A stretch of 64,000 bases of DNA from Paraburkholderia ginsengisoli NBRC 100965. GTDB lineage: Bacteria > Pseudomonadota > Gammaproteobacteria > Burkholderiales > Burkholderiaceae. Every line of letters begins with the position of its first letter. The first letter of the stretch is position 1. The translations under genes and the position numbers were made by a program. This document shows, one piece after another, positions 17,949 through 27,233 of this stretch. The notes beneath the pieces are model-generated. The model made no database searches. It saw only the letters and a program-made list of their open reading frames with translations, and had not been told where the DNA came from. The stretch covers positions 1 through 64,000 of the forward strand of contig NZ_BBJF01000025.1 in NCBI RefSeq assembly GCF_000739735.1. The letters run 5' to 3'.

Positions 17949-19307
17949 ATGTCCGCAATTATCGACAAAGCCAGGCAGTTGAATGAACTGCTGCACACCG
18001 CCGTTCAGGATGACAGGGAAAACGGCGTATTCCGTTGCCGCCGCGATATCTTCACGAACGCCGATCTGTTCGAGTTCGAGATGAAGCATATCTTCGAAAG
18101 CAATTGGGTTTATCTCGCGCATGAAAGTCAGATTCCGAACAACAACGACTACTACACGACCTGGATTGGCCGTCAGCCCGTAGTAATCACGCGCGACAAG
18201 AGCGGCGAACTGCATACAGTGATCAATGCCTGCGCGCACAAGGGCGCGATGCTGTGCCGGAAAAAGCACGGCAACAAGGGGACGTTCACCTGCCCATTCC
18301 ACGGCTGGAGCTTCGCCAACACCGGCAAGCTGCTGAAAGTGAAGGACGTGAAAACCACTGAATACCCGGTGCAATTCAACACCAACGGCTCACACGATCT
18401 GAAGAAAGTCGCACGTTTCCAGAGCTATCGCGGGTTCCTGTTCGGCAGCCTCAACGCCGACGCGATTTCGCTGGAAGACTACCTCGGCGAGACCAAGGTC
18501 ATCATCGATCAGATCGTCGACCAGGCGCCGGACGGACTCGAAGTGTTGCGTGGCAATTCCTCGTACATCTACGACGGCAACTGGAAGATGCAGATGGAGA
18601 ACGGCTGCGACGGCTACCACGTTAGCACCGTGCACTGGAACTACGCCGCGACGATGGACCGGCGCAAGGTCGACGGTACCAAGGCCGTGGACGCGAACAG
18701 CTGGAGCAAGTCGGTGGCCGGAGTGTACGGCTTCGAGCACGGCCACATTCTGCTGTGGACCAAGACGATGAACCCGGAAGTTCGCCCGGTCTATGAGCGG
18801 CGCGACGAAATCAAGGCGCGCGTCGGCGAAGTCAAGGCGGATTTCATCGTCAATCAGACTCGCAACCTGTGCCTGTATCCGAACGTGTTTCTGATGGACC
18901 AGTTCAGTACCCAGATTCGCGTGGTACGTCCAATCAGCGTAGACAAGACCGAAGTCACCATTTTCTGCTTTGCACCGAAGGGCGAGAGCGCTGCCGACCG
19001 TGCTACCCGCATCCGCCAATACGAGGACTTCTTCAATGTCTCGGGAATGGGCACCGCAGATGATCTTGAAGAATTCCGCGCCTGCCAGGCGGGATATGCG
19101 GGTACCGCTGCGCTGTGGAACGACCTTTCGCGCGGCGCGCCGTTGTGGGTGGAAGGCCCCGACGCGAATGCGAAAAGTATGGGGCTCAAGCCGCTGATCT
19201 CGGGCGAGCGTAGCGAAGACGAAGGCCTCTTTGTGTGTCAGCACGAATACTGGGCGCATGTGATGCGCGACGCACTGAAGAAAGAACAGGCGGAGGCGCT
19301 GGTATGA
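17949..19307 (+). CDS. benA: Benzoate 1,2-dioxygenase, large (alpha) subunit
   Basis: 452 residues from the ATG at 17949, which has AGGAGA upstream and matches the family length better than the earlier in-frame ATG. It contains the Rieske [2Fe-2S] motif C-x-H...C-x2-H (CAHKGAMLC, then TCPFHGW). The mononuclear-iron motif D-x2-H-x4-H is in [12 protein letters not shown]. It dihydroxylates benzoate to the 1,2-cis-diol-1-carboxylate with BenB and electrons from BenC. It overlaps benB by 4 bases. The gene set (BenD dehydrogenase and catA alongside) supports benzoate rather than anthranilate or toluate as main substrate, but relaxed specificity is possible. Confidence 0.94.
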   Translation: MSAIIDKARQLNELLHTAVQDDRENGVFRCRRDIFTNADLFEFEMKHIFESNWVYLAHESQIPNNNDYYTTWIGRQPVVITRDKSGELHTVINACAHKGAMLCRKKHGNKGTFTCPFHGWSFANTGKLLKVKDVKTTEYPVQFNTNGSHDLKKVARFQSYRGFLFGSLNADAISLEDYLGETKVIIDQIVDQAPDGLEVLRGNSSYIYDGNWKMQMENGCDGYHVSTVHWNYAATMDRRKVDGTKAVDANSWSKSVAGVYGFEHGHILLWTKTMNPEVRPVYERRDEIKARVGEVKADFIVNQTRNLCLYPNVFLMDQFSTQIRVVRPISVDKTEVTIFCFAPKGESAADRATRIRQYEDFFNVSGMGTADDLEEFRACQAGYAGTAALWNDLSRGAPLWVEGPDANAKSMGLKPLISGERSEDEGLFVCQHEYWAHVMRDALKKEQAEALV

Positions 19308-19792
19308 GCTTCGATTACCAGAAAATCTGCGCCGTGCTGTACCGCGAGGCTCGTCTGCTCGATGACCGCCAGTGGGACGCATGGCTTGCCTGCTACACCG
19401 ACGACGTCACTTACTGGATGCCGGCGTGGGATGACGACGACCAGCTCACCGACGACCACGAGAGCCAGATCTCGTTGATGTATTACCCGGACCGCGGTGG
19501 TCTGGAAGACCGCGTGTTCCGCATCAAGACAGAGCGAAGCGGCGCTTCGATGCCGGAACCACGCACCAGTCACAACGTCACCAATGTGGAAGTGATGGCC
19601 GAGCGCGAGAACGAAGTGGACGTGCGCTACAACTTCAACACGCTCAGTCATCGCTATAAAACCACCGACCAGTTTTTCGGCACGATGTTCGTGACGCTGC
19701 GCAGGATCAACGACGAACTGCTCATTTCGTACAAGCAGATCGTGCTCAAGGACGACTACATCCGCCAGGTGCTCGACATTTATCACGTTTGA
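19304..19792 (+). CDS. benB: Benzoate 1,2-dioxygenase, small (beta) subunit
   Basis: 162 residues; the ATG sits inside the benA stop (GTATGA), indicating coupled translation. It has the ring-hydroxylating dioxygenase beta-subunit signature: [28 protein letters not shown] near the N-terminus and DNxL-type [10 protein letters not shown] in the middle. The C-terminal strand [23 protein letters not shown] is also typical. It has no catalytic metal and forms the alpha3-beta3 hexamer with BenA. The longer in-frame version is not favoured because it would overlap benA extensively. Confidence 0.94.
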   Translation: MSFDYQKICAVLYREARLLDDRQWDAWLACYTDDVTYWMPAWDDDDQLTDDHESQISLMYYPDRGGLEDRVFRIKTERSGASMPEPRTSHNVTNVEVMAERENEVDVRYNFNTLSHRYKTTDQFFGTMFVTLRRINDELLISYKQIVLKDDYIRQVLDIYHV

Positions 19793-19830
19793 TATCGAGC
19801 ATCGGTGGAAATGAGAGTACAGGAGGCAAG

Positions 19831-20853
19831 ATGTCCAGCTATAACGTTGCACTGAATTTCGAAGACGGCGTGACCCGCTTCGTCACCTGCAAGGCGGGCG
19901 AGAAGGTGCTAGATGCCGCCTTTCGCGCAAAGATCAACCTGCCGATGGATTGCTCCGATGGCGTCTGCGGCACGTGCAAATGCCGCGCCGAAAGCGGCAG
20001 CTACGACCTGGGCGACGACTACATCGAAGATGCGCTCAGCGAGGACGAGAAGGAGAGCGGCCTCGTACTCACCTGTCAGATGGTGCCGGAAAGCGATTGC
20101 GTGATTGCGGTGCCCGCATCGTCGAGCGCGTGCAAGACTGAACAGACCCGGTTTGCCGCGACGGTATCGAAGGTCGAATCGCACGGCGATGCGGCCGTCG
20201 TGCTCGAACTGGACGTGGATGCGACGGCGCCGGTGTTTTTGCCGGGTCAATACGTGAACATCGATGTGCCAGGCAGCGGGCAGCATCGTTCGTATTCGTT
20301 TTCGTCGGCACCGGGTGATTCGAAAATCAGCTTTCTGATCAAGAGAATCACCGGCGGCGTGATGAGCACCTGGCTCGATGCCGCCCAGCCGGGCAACAAG
20401 CTGGAGCTGACCGGGCCGCTTGGCAGCTTCTATCTGCGAGCGGGAGACAAGCCCTTGCTGTTTCTGGCCGGCGGCACGGGCCTCGCACCCTTTCTGTCGA
20501 TGCTGGAAGTTCTGGCGCGCACCGGGTCGCAGCAAAGGGTCCACCTGATTTATGGCGTGACGCGAGAGCTCGACCTGGTTCAGGTCGATGCCATCGAAGC
20601 GTACGTGGCGAAGTTGCCGCACTTCACCTTCAGCACGGTTGTGGCCGACGCCGATTCGACGCATCCCCGCAAGGGCTGGGTGACGCAACACATGCCGGCC
20701 GAGGCGCTGAACGATGGCGATGTCGACGTCTATCTGTGCGGGCCGCCGCCGATGGTCGACGCGGTGCGTAAGCATTTCGACGACACCGGCGTAAAGCCCA
20801 ATTGCTTTCACTACGAGAAGTTCACCCCCAACGCAGCAGCGAGGACCGCATGA
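19831..20853 (+). CDS. benC: Benzoate 1,2-dioxygenase electron-transfer component (ferredoxin-NADH reductase)
   Basis: 340 residues from the ATG at 19831, preceded by AGGAGG. The N-terminal plant-type [2Fe-2S] domain has DCSDGVCGTCKC and a later LTCQ. The FAD domain has the RSYSFSSAPG motif and the NAD domain has FLAGGTGLAPFLSMLE and CGPPPMVDAV. It passes electrons from NADH through FAD and the iron-sulfur cluster to BenA. Gene order and the 4-base overlap with benD support a single operon. Confidence 0.95.
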   Translation: MSSYNVALNFEDGVTRFVTCKAGEKVLDAAFRAKINLPMDCSDGVCGTCKCRAESGSYDLGDDYIEDALSEDEKESGLVLTCQMVPESDCVIAVPASSSACKTEQTRFAATVSKVESHGDAAVVLELDVDATAPVFLPGQYVNIDVPGSGQHRSYSFSSAPGDSKISFLIKRITGGVMSTWLDAAQPGNKLELTGPLGSFYLRAGDKPLLFLAGGTGLAPFLSMLEVLARTGSQQRVHLIYGVTRELDLVQVDAIEAYVAKLPHFTFSTVVADADSTHPRKGWVTQHMPAEALNDGDVDVYLCGPPPMVDAVRKHFDDTGVKPNCFHYEKFTPNAAARTA

Positions 20854-21626
20854 ACTCCCAACGATTCGCCGGCAAGGTGGTGGTCGTCACCGGCGCCGCG
20901 CAGGGCATCGGCCGCGGCGTGGCGCTGCGGGCGGCTGCCGAAGGCGCCAGGGTGCTGTTCGTCGATCGCGCTGACTTCGTCACCGAAGTGGCGGCCGAAG
21001 CGAGTGGTGCGGAGACGGCAGGCTTCGTCGCCGATCTCGAGACGTACGACGGTGCGGCATCGGCGATGGCTTTTGCCGTGCGGCGGTTCGGCGGCATCGA
21101 CATCCTGATCAATGGTGTCGGTGGCGCGATCCGGATGCGTCCTTTCGCCGAGTTCGAACCCGCGCAGATCGATGCGGAAATACGCCGTTCGCTAATGCCT
21201 ACGCTGTACGCGTGCCATGCTGTGTTGCCACACCTGCTCGCGCGTGGTGGCGGCACCATCGTCAATGTCTCCTCGAATGCCACGCGCGGCATTCGCCGCG
21301 TACCGTATTCGGCGGCCAAGGGTGGGGTCAACGCGATGACGCAGTCGCTGGCGATGGAGTACGCGGAGCACAACATCCGTGTCGTCGCCACCGCGCCGGG
21401 CGGGACGGATGCGCCTGCGCGCCGTATCCCGCGCAATACCGCGGGTGACAGCGAGCAGGAAAAGGCGTGGATGGGCGAGGCGGTGAAGCAGGTCACCGAA
21501 TCGACCTTTCTTAAGCGCTACGGCAGCATCGACGAACAGGTCGCGCCGATCCTCTTCCTCGCTTCGGACGAGGCGGGCTATATCACCGGGACGGTATTGC
21601 CGGTAGCAGGCGGGGACACCGGCTAA
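20850..21626 (+). CDS. benD: 1,6-dihydroxycyclohexa-2,4-diene-1-carboxylate dehydrogenase
   Basis: 258 residues; start overlaps the benC stop (ATGA). It is an SDR-fold enzyme that oxidises and decarboxylates the benzoate cis-diol to catechol with NAD+. Motifs: cofactor loop TGAAQGIGRG, NGVGG, the Ser in IVNVSSNATRG and the catalytic Y-x3-K in VPYSAAKGG. It ends VAGGDTG. Position directly after benABC makes BenD the natural assignment. A second, similar SDR lies downstream of benK at 23791; they could divide the work or differ in substrate. Confidence 0.92.
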   Translation: MNSQRFAGKVVVVTGAAQGIGRGVALRAAAEGARVLFVDRADFVTEVAAEASGAETAGFVADLETYDGAASAMAFAVRRFGGIDILINGVGGAIRMRPFAEFEPAQIDAEIRRSLMPTLYACHAVLPHLLARGGGTIVNVSSNATRGIRRVPYSAAKGGVNAMTQSLAMEYAEHNIRVVATAPGGTDAPARRIPRNTAGDSEQEKAWMGEAVKQVTESTFLKRYGSIDEQVAPILFLASDEAGYITGTVLPVAGGDTG

Positions 21627-21691
21627 CCGATCAATGCCGGGTCCATTGCGCGGGCAGCGATCAAAAGAAGACTTCACAGGAGACGAATTGC

Positions 21692-22090
21692 ATGAACAGA
21701 CCGGAAGCCATTATCCCTGCCGGAATGGAAGCGGTGTACGAGAAAATACGCTACGCACCCGCGGTCAAGGTCGGCAACACGATTTACGTTTCCGGCCAGA
21801 TTGGCCGTGACGCGGCTATGCAGCTGGTCGAAGGGCGCGAAGCACAAATGGTGCAGGCCTTCGAGAATCTCCAGCTCGTGCTGGCATCTGCAGGCGCATC
21901 ACTTAGCAACGTGGTGGACTTGACCACGTTTCATACCGACATGCGTGACCTGTCATTGTTCATGCAGGTACGCGACCGCTACCTCACTACCGGTCCGCTG
22001 CCGGCGTGGACGGCCGTGGGCGCGCACATGCTTGGCGGTGCGCCAGGCTACATCGTCGAAATCAAGGCCGTGGCCGTATTGCCTGACTAA
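21692..22090 (+). CDS. RidA/YjgF family protein in the ben operon
   Basis: 132 residues, the usual size of this trimeric enamine/imine deaminase superfamily. Visible features: YAPAVKVGNTIYVSGQIGRD, MVQAFENLQLVLASAGASLSNVVDLTTFHTD and the C-terminal GAPGYIVEIKAVAVLP. The family's conserved Arg near position 105 appears absent: the local sequence is LPAWTAVGAHMLGGAPGYIVEI. This suggests it is not a classic RidA deaminase. It sits between benD and the benK transporter, so it may act on a reactive pathway intermediate. That role is inference. Confidence 0.83.
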   Translation: MNRPEAIIPAGMEAVYEKIRYAPAVKVGNTIYVSGQIGRDAAMQLVEGREAQMVQAFENLQLVLASAGASLSNVVDLTTFHTDMRDLSLFMQVRDRYLTTGPLPAWTAVGAHMLGGAPGYIVEIKAVAVLPD

Positions 22091-22361
22091 CCCAGCAACA
22101 ATCGCGTGTCGGAGGAAGGCTTCGGTGTGGCACACGCGTTGAACGCCGGGATTGAAAGTCGAACATTCGCCTGTTCGCGCGTTTGCAAGTGAAGACGGTT
22201 AAACGCAATACATCTGCCGGCCGCCGGGCGACTATGCACTGCGGGTATGAAATTCATCCCAATCAGTATTGGACGGATGCATGCCAACTCCCATAGTCTG
22301 CAACGAGGTCGCCGACCGATAAAAAGCAAAACCTACGCGCTCGCGCAAGCAGGAGACATCT

Positions 22362-23699
22362 TTGAACCCGCCCCTCAGCATTTCATCGCTCATTGATCGG
22401 CAGCCGCTTCAGCCTTATCAATGGGCCATTTTCATTCTTTGTTTTGCGACTGCACTGTTCGATGGGTTCGATACCCAGGCGATTGCATACACTGGACCGG
22501 CAATCGTCGCGGCGTTTGGCTTGCGAGCTGGCGATCTTGCGCCGATCCTGATTGCGGGCACGCTCGGCATGACAATCGGCGCGATGACCCTTGGTCTGAT
22601 CGGAGACAGAATCGGCCGTCGTCCGGCCCTGCTTGGCGGCGTAGCCGTCTTCAGCATCGCGTCGTTGCTCACCGCGTTTTCAACCAGCACCAGTCACATC
22701 CTGCTACTGCGCTTCGTCGCGGGGCTGGGCATGGGCGGCTGCACACCGGTTCTGCTCGCGCTCGCAGCAGAGTACGGGTCGGCGCGCCATCGCGGCTCGA
22801 TCATGACCGGCGTGCTGTTGGGACTGCCCGCCGGGGCAATGCTCGGCGGACTGCTTGCCGCGCGCATGATGCCGGTGATCGGCTGGCAAGGCGTATTCCT
22901 CGTGGGCGGAGGTGCACCGCTGGTACTCCTCGTCGTGCTGTTCTTCACGCTCCCTGAATCCCTTCACTACCTGGTGAGCCGGGAGCGGAACCAGAGCGAG
23001 TCACGTGTGCGCAAGATCTTGCAGCGTATATTGATTGTCCCATTGCCGGCAGACGCGGTATTTCAGGTTCCCGAGTCCGTGACGCGGGCAAGCGTGGCCG
23101 CCCTGTTTGCGAACGGCAATGCGCGCAATACGGTCGCCATCTGGGCCGTGTACCTGTGCAACTGGGTGGCCTGGTTCATGTTTCTGTCGTGGCTGCCCAC
23201 CGTGTTGAAAGCAGCGGGTCTGCCGGCAGCACAGGCGCCGATGGGCACGGTAATCGTGAATGCCGTGTTCATCGTCTGTGCGATTCCGCTTTCGATGCTG
23301 CTTCCGCGGGTCAGCACACGCAAACTGTTGATTGTGCTGCTCGCACTGGGCATTGCGATTTCTACCGGATTGGCCTACGCGGGAACTGAATGGGGGCTTG
23401 TTTTTGTGCTCGCCGGCGCAGCGGGTCTCGGCATTGGCGGTCAACAGATCGCGCTGAACTATCTGGTGGTCGGTGCCTATCCGACGGAGTTGCGCGCCAC
23501 CGCGACCGGCTGGGCTATCGGCATGGGTCGGGTCGGCGCAATTGCCGGCTCCGCGGTGGGTGGAACGGTGCTTGGTTTCGGCGGCCCCGGTGGTTTCTAT
23601 CTGGCATTGGCGGTTCCGCTTGCTGCGGCGCTGCTGGCTGTCATCGCGATTCGCACGACAACTCGCGTCGTTGACGGAAATCTCGCCATAGCGCATTGA
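22362..23699 (+). CDS. benK: Aromatic acid:H+ symporter, MFS (BenK/PcaK type)
   Basis: 445 residues with a TTG start at 22362, chosen because AGGAGA lies 6 bases upstream. Twelve membrane segments are apparent. The AAHS-family signature is present: LFDGFDTQAIAYTGPAI in the first helix, then GLIGDRIGRRPALL between helices 2 and 3, and FTLPESLHYLVSR before the central loop. The acidic helix-1 motif and DRIGRR are needed for transport in PcaK-type proteins. It most likely imports benzoate. The 271-bp gap before it could hold an extra promoter. A terminator follows directly. Confidence 0.87.
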   Translation: MNPPLSISSLIDRQPLQPYQWAIFILCFATALFDGFDTQAIAYTGPAIVAAFGLRAGDLAPILIAGTLGMTIGAMTLGLIGDRIGRRPALLGGVAVFSIASLLTAFSTSTSHILLLRFVAGLGMGGCTPVLLALAAEYGSARHRGSIMTGVLLGLPAGAMLGGLLAARMMPVIGWQGVFLVGGGAPLVLLVVLFFTLPESLHYLVSRERNQSESRVRKILQRILIVPLPADAVFQVPESVTRASVAALFANGNARNTVAIWAVYLCNWVAWFMFLSWLPTVLKAAGLPAAQAPMGTVIVNAVFIVCAIPLSMLLPRVSTRKLLIVLLALGIAISTGLAYAGTEWGLVFVLAGAAGLGIGGQQIALNYLVVGAYPTELRATATGWAIGMGRVGAIAGSAVGGTVLGFGGPGGFYLALAVPLAAALLAVIAIRTTTRVVDGNLAIAH

Positions 23700-23713
23700 G
23701 TCGTTCGCTTCGA

Positions 23714-23747
23714 GACGCGTGGCCCTCGCGTGCCACGCGTCTTTTCC
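23714..23747 (+). terminator. Rho-independent terminator after benK
   Basis: A perfect 10-bp stem GACGCGTGGC (23714-23723) with GCCACGCGTC (23732-23741) is followed by TTTTCC. It lies 15 bp after the benK stop and would end the catA-ben transcript, separating the second SDR gene. Confidence 0.85.
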
Positions 23748-23790
23748 GTTGGCTTCTCGCGCTCCTTAACGACACGCTCCAATCAACAAC

Positions 23791-24576
23791 ATGTCTAATG
23801 ATCGCTTCAATGCCCAGGTGGCTCTCGTCACCGGCGCGGCGCAAGGAATTGGCCGGGCCACGGCCTTACGTCTGGCCAGAGAAGGCGCGGCACTCATACT
23901 GGTCGACCGGGCACACGAACAATGTGAACTCGTGAAGCAGGAAATCGCGCTGAACGGCGGGGCTGCAATTAGCGTTGCCGCTGATCTGGAGACGCACGCG
24001 GGCGCGAACCGGATGGTCGATGCCGCGTTGGAGCAGTATGGGCGAATAGACGTGGCCGTTCACAACGTTGGTGGGACGATCTGGGCTAAGCCGTTTTGGG
24101 AATACGCGCCGCAGGAGATGGAAAGAGAGGTGGCCCGCTCTCTTTGGCCAACCCTTTGGTCATGCCGGGCCGTCATTCCGGTGATGAAAGCGCAAGGTAC
24201 AGGCTCTATCGTCAATGTTGGATCGATTGCGACGCGCGGAATTCATCGCGTGCCGTATTCGGCGTCCAAAGGTGGCGTGCATGCGGCGACCGTGTGCATG
24301 GCGATGGAATTGGCCGAATACGGTGTGCGTGTCAATTGCGTGTCGCCCGGTGCTATCGACAACGGAGTGCGCGCGACGCCGCGCAACCCGTTGCCGCTTT
24401 CCGTGCAGGAGCAGGGGTGGATGAAGGATATCTACACGCAAAGCATGCGCGATACGCCACAAAACCGGCTCGGTCTTCCGGAAGAAATCGCCGCGGCGAT
24501 CTGCTTTATGGCGGCGCCGGAGTCCTCGTATGTGACGGGGCAAATCATGTACGTCGCAGGCGGCGGCATTGGCTGA
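23791..24576 (+). CDS. SDR oxidoreductase, second BenD-like dehydrogenase
   Basis: 261 residues. The cofactor loop is TGAAQGIGRA, then VHNVGGTIWAKPFWEY, the Ser region IVNVGSIATRG and the catalytic Y-x3-K in VPYSASKGG. It ends VAGGGIG. It closely parallels benD, including the HN/NGVGG, ATRGI(H/R)RVPYSA and xATPRNP segments, so it is a paralogue rather than a generic SDR. It lies after the benK terminator and probably has its own promoter. It may act on a substituted cis-diol (toluate or salicylate type) or be a redundant BenD. Confidence 0.83.
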   Translation: MSNDRFNAQVALVTGAAQGIGRATALRLAREGAALILVDRAHEQCELVKQEIALNGGAAISVAADLETHAGANRMVDAALEQYGRIDVAVHNVGGTIWAKPFWEYAPQEMEREVARSLWPTLWSCRAVIPVMKAQGTGSIVNVGSIATRGIHRVPYSASKGGVHAATVCMAMELAEYGVRVNCVSPGAIDNGVRATPRNPLPLSVQEQGWMKDIYTQSMRDTPQNRLGLPEEIAAAICFMAAPESSYVTGQIMYVAGGGIG

Positions 24577-24794
24577 AGTCTGAAAGCCTCGGGTATGAGG
24601 TGATATCCGCTATGACTGTCCCGGGTCTGTCCGGCATTTTGTCGATGCGCCACCGCGCCGTTATGACAGTGCCGACTTAGCACCTGACAAATCGTTGGTT
24701 CGGCGCGAAGTCCCGCGCTGCTACAGTCGCCGCCAAGAGCACGGAGCTGCTCGAATCATTAGAAGCATCGACTGGATAACCACGGGACTCGCAT

Positions 24795-25613
24795 ATGAAA
24801 ATCTGGACTCGCAGCGCCGCTGTAGTCGGCTTGCTGCTGACCTTGTCGGGCGTCGCACACGCCGATCGACTCGACGACATCAAGAAAGCCGGCGTGTTGC
24901 GCGTCGCGACTTTCGACAGCAATCCGCCGTTCGGCTTCGTCGATCCGAAGACGAATCAGATCGTCGGGCTCGACGTCGACTACGCACGCGCCGTCGCCGC
25001 GAAACTCGGCGTCAAGCTCGAGATTCAGCCGACCAATCCCGCCAATCGCATTGCGTTTCTGAAGTCGAGCAAGGTCGACCTGGTCTTCGCGAATTTCACG
25101 ATCACCGACGAGCGCAAGAAGGAAATCGATTTCAGCACGCCGTATTTCGCGTCGGGCACGCAGTTCATCGCGAAGAAGGGAGTGTTGAATTCGCCGCAGC
25201 AACTGGGCAGTTTGCGCATTGGCGCGGACAAGGGCACGACAAACGAGCAGCAGGTCCGCGCGCAGTTCCCGGCGGCGACCATCGTCGCCTATGACGACAC
25301 GCCGTTCGCGTTCGCCGCGCTGCGTGCGGGCAACGTGCAGGCGATCACGCAGGACGGCCCGAAGCTGGTCGCTTTGCTCGCCAACGTGCCCGACAAGGAG
25401 AAGTACGAGATCCCGCCGTTCACGATTTCGAACGACTATGAGGGCGTCGGCGTGCCGAAGAACGAAGCGCGTCTGCTGAGCGTAGTCAACGATACGCTGA
25501 CGGGCCTCGAGGCAAATGGCAACGCCGCGAAGATCTACGATCAGTGGTTCGGTCCGTCGAGCAAGGCGCCGTTGCCACGTCTGTTCAAGATCGGCGATCC
25601 GCAAAAGAGCTGA
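24795..25613 (+). CDS. ABC importer periplasmic binding protein, polar amino acid type
   Basis: 272 residues with a signal peptide (SAAVVGLLLTLSGVAHA) cleaved probably after AHA. The mature part starts DRLDDIKKAGVLRVATF, typical of SBP_bac_3 proteins. The family pattern continues with DVDYARAVAAKLGVKLE, KVDLVFANFTITDERKKEIDFSTPYF and a late FGPSSKAPLPRLF. It delivers a small polar solute to the two permeases encoded downstream. A strong hairpin between this gene and the permeases probably keeps binding-protein mRNA in excess. The ligand is not deducible. Confidence 0.9.
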   Translation: MKIWTRSAAVVGLLLTLSGVAHADRLDDIKKAGVLRVATFDSNPPFGFVDPKTNQIVGLDVDYARAVAAKLGVKLEIQPTNPANRIAFLKSSKVDLVFANFTITDERKKEIDFSTPYFASGTQFIAKKGVLNSPQQLGSLRIGADKGTTNEQQVRAQFPAATIVAYDDTPFAFAALRAGNVQAITQDGPKLVALLANVPDKEKYEIPPFTISNDYEGVGVPKNEARLLSVVNDTLTGLEANGNAAKIYDQWFGPSSKAPLPRLFKIGDPQKS

Positions 25614-25634
25614 GCGTTTTCCCGCGCTCACTGT

Positions 25635-25680
25635 CCGGCCTGCCGTCTTCGTGACGGCGGGCCGGTTCGTTTTGTTTCTG
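25635..25680 (+). terminator. Hairpin between binding-protein and permease genes
   Basis: CCGGCC-T-GCCGTC (25635-25647), loop TTCGT, then GACGGC-G-GGCCGG (25653-25665), followed by TTCGTTTTGTTT. This is a very stable stem with a T-rich tail. In ABC operons such hairpins give partial termination and protect the upstream binding-protein message. It could also fully separate the transcripts. Confidence 0.8.
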
Positions 25681-25699
25681 TAAGTGCAATAGCTTCTGG

Positions 25700-26458
25700 A
25701 TGATGACGATGAACGCGTGGCTCGAACCTCGCTATGTCGCGTGGATATGGCACGGCTTCGCGATGACACTGGCGCTATCGGTCGCGGTGATCCTATGCGC
25801 GACGCTGCTCGGTTTTGCGCTGGCGCTCGCGCGCAGCGCCACTCATGCCGCGTTGCGCCGCGCGGCCTCCGGCTACGTGCTGGTGTTCCGCAACTCGCCG
25901 CTGCTTGTGCAACTGCTGTTCTGGTATTTTGGCGCGGCCATGCTGCTGCCCGACAGCGTGATGAACTGGCTCAATACACCCCACACGATCGCGCTTGGAC
26001 CGCTCACGCTGAGTTGGCCGACGTTCGAATTCGTCGCCGGCTGGTTCGGCCTCACGTGCTATTCGACGACTTTCATTGGCGAGGAATTCCGCGCGGGGAT
26101 GCGCGGCGTGCGCGACGGCCAGTATCAGGCGGCGGCCGCGCTTGGTCTGACGCGCTTCGCGACCTTCCGCCATGTGATCTTGCCGCAAGCGGTGCGGATC
26201 GCGACGCCGCCGCTTGCCGGGCAATACATGAACGTCATCAAGAACTCGTCGCTGACGATGGCGATCGGCCTTGCGGAGCTTTCGTATTCGTCGCGCCAGG
26301 TCGAGACGGAAACGCTCAAGACGTTCCAGTCGTTCGGCATGGCGACCGTACTTTATATTGTGGCGATCGCCGCGATCGAAGTTGCGTTGCTGATCTGGCA
26401 GCGGCGCGGAGGCGTTAGCGCGCGCGGCTTGCGGATCCAGCGCGGAGAGCACTCATGA
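25700..26458 (+). CDS. ABC importer permease, polar amino acid type (1)
   Basis: 252 residues from the first of three close in-frame ATGs (25700, 25703, 25709). Five or so hydrophobic segments are present. The HisM/GlnP signature is clear: YVLVFRNSPLLVQLLFWYFG in the N-half, and the EAA-like loop EEFRAGMRGVRDGQYQAAAALGL followed by ILPQAVRIATPPLAGQYMNVIKNSSL. It forms a heteromeric channel with the next gene, whose start overlaps its stop by 4 bases. No ATPase gene is adjacent. Confidence 0.88.
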   Translation: MMTMNAWLEPRYVAWIWHGFAMTLALSVAVILCATLLGFALALARSATHAALRRAASGYVLVFRNSPLLVQLLFWYFGAAMLLPDSVMNWLNTPHTIALGPLTLSWPTFEFVAGWFGLTCYSTTFIGEEFRAGMRGVRDGQYQAAAALGLTRFATFRHVILPQAVRIATPPLAGQYMNVIKNSSLTMAIGLAELSYSSRQVETETLKTFQSFGMATVLYIVAIAAIEVALLIWQRRGGVSARGLRIQRGEHS

Positions 26459-27153
26459 ATGCAGCAGACTGGTTGCCTATTCTGCGCTATCTGCTGACCG
26501 GCGCATTCCCCAACGGCCCGCTTGGCGGCATTGCGCTTACCGTGGTGTTGACGCTGACCTCGGCACTGCTGTCGGCGCTGTTCGGCGTGGCAGGCGGCAT
26601 TGCGCTCGTGATGACGCGCGGCGTAGTCCATATGCTGTTGCTCGCGGTCGTGGGTTTCTTTCGCGCGATTCCCGTGCTGATGCTGATCTTCTGGACGTTC
26701 TTTCTGATGCCGGTGCTGCTGCACATCGACGTCCCCGGACTCGCGACCGTGGTCTGCGCGCTCGCGCTGATCGGCGGCGCGTATCTGTCTCATTCGGTGC
26801 AGGCGGGCATCGTCGCGGTAGGCGATGGGCAATGGCAGGCTGCGTTGTCGCTCGGCATGACGCGCGGCCAGGCATTGCGCCATGTGCTGCTGCCGCAGGC
26901 GATTCGCACGATGACGCCGTCGTTCGTCAATCAGTGGGTGTCGTTGATCAAGGACACGTCGCTCGCGTATATCGTCGGCGTGCAGGAGTTCACGTTTCTC
27001 GCGAATCAGGTGAATAGCCGGTTGATGGTCTATCCGGCGCAGATTTTCCTGTTCGTCGGTCTGGTGTATCTCGTGTTGTGCGGCGCGTTTCAGTGGGGCG
27101 CCACGCGCTTGCTCGCTGGTGCATCCGGTGCGAGTCCCGACGCGCGTCGATAG
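26455..27153 (+). CDS. ABC importer permease, polar amino acid type (2)
   Basis: 232 residues, coupled to permease 1 by an ATGA overlap. It has the same family signature: VGFFRAIPVLMLIFWTFFL, then the EAA loop SVQAGIVAVGDGQWQAALSLGM, and VLLPQAIRTMTPSFVNQWVSLIKDTSL. Inner-membrane protein with about five helices. The operon ends here, tail-to-tail with a LysR gene. The importer must borrow an ATP-binding subunit encoded elsewhere, since none lies in the neighbourhood. Confidence 0.88.
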   Translation: MNAADWLPILRYLLTGAFPNGPLGGIALTVVLTLTSALLSALFGVAGGIALVMTRGVVHMLLLAVVGFFRAIPVLMLIFWTFFLMPVLLHIDVPGLATVVCALALIGGAYLSHSVQAGIVAVGDGQWQAALSLGMTRGQALRHVLLPQAIRTMTPSFVNQWVSLIKDTSLAYIVGVQEFTFLANQVNSRLMVYPAQIFLFVGLVYLVLCGAFQWGATRLLAGASGASPDARR

Positions 27154-27233
27154 GCGCTTCATAGTGTCATGTGGCGGGACAACGATTCAGGCCAGTCGAA
27201 CCTTGAACGTTAGCCGTGCTGATAAATCGGTAA

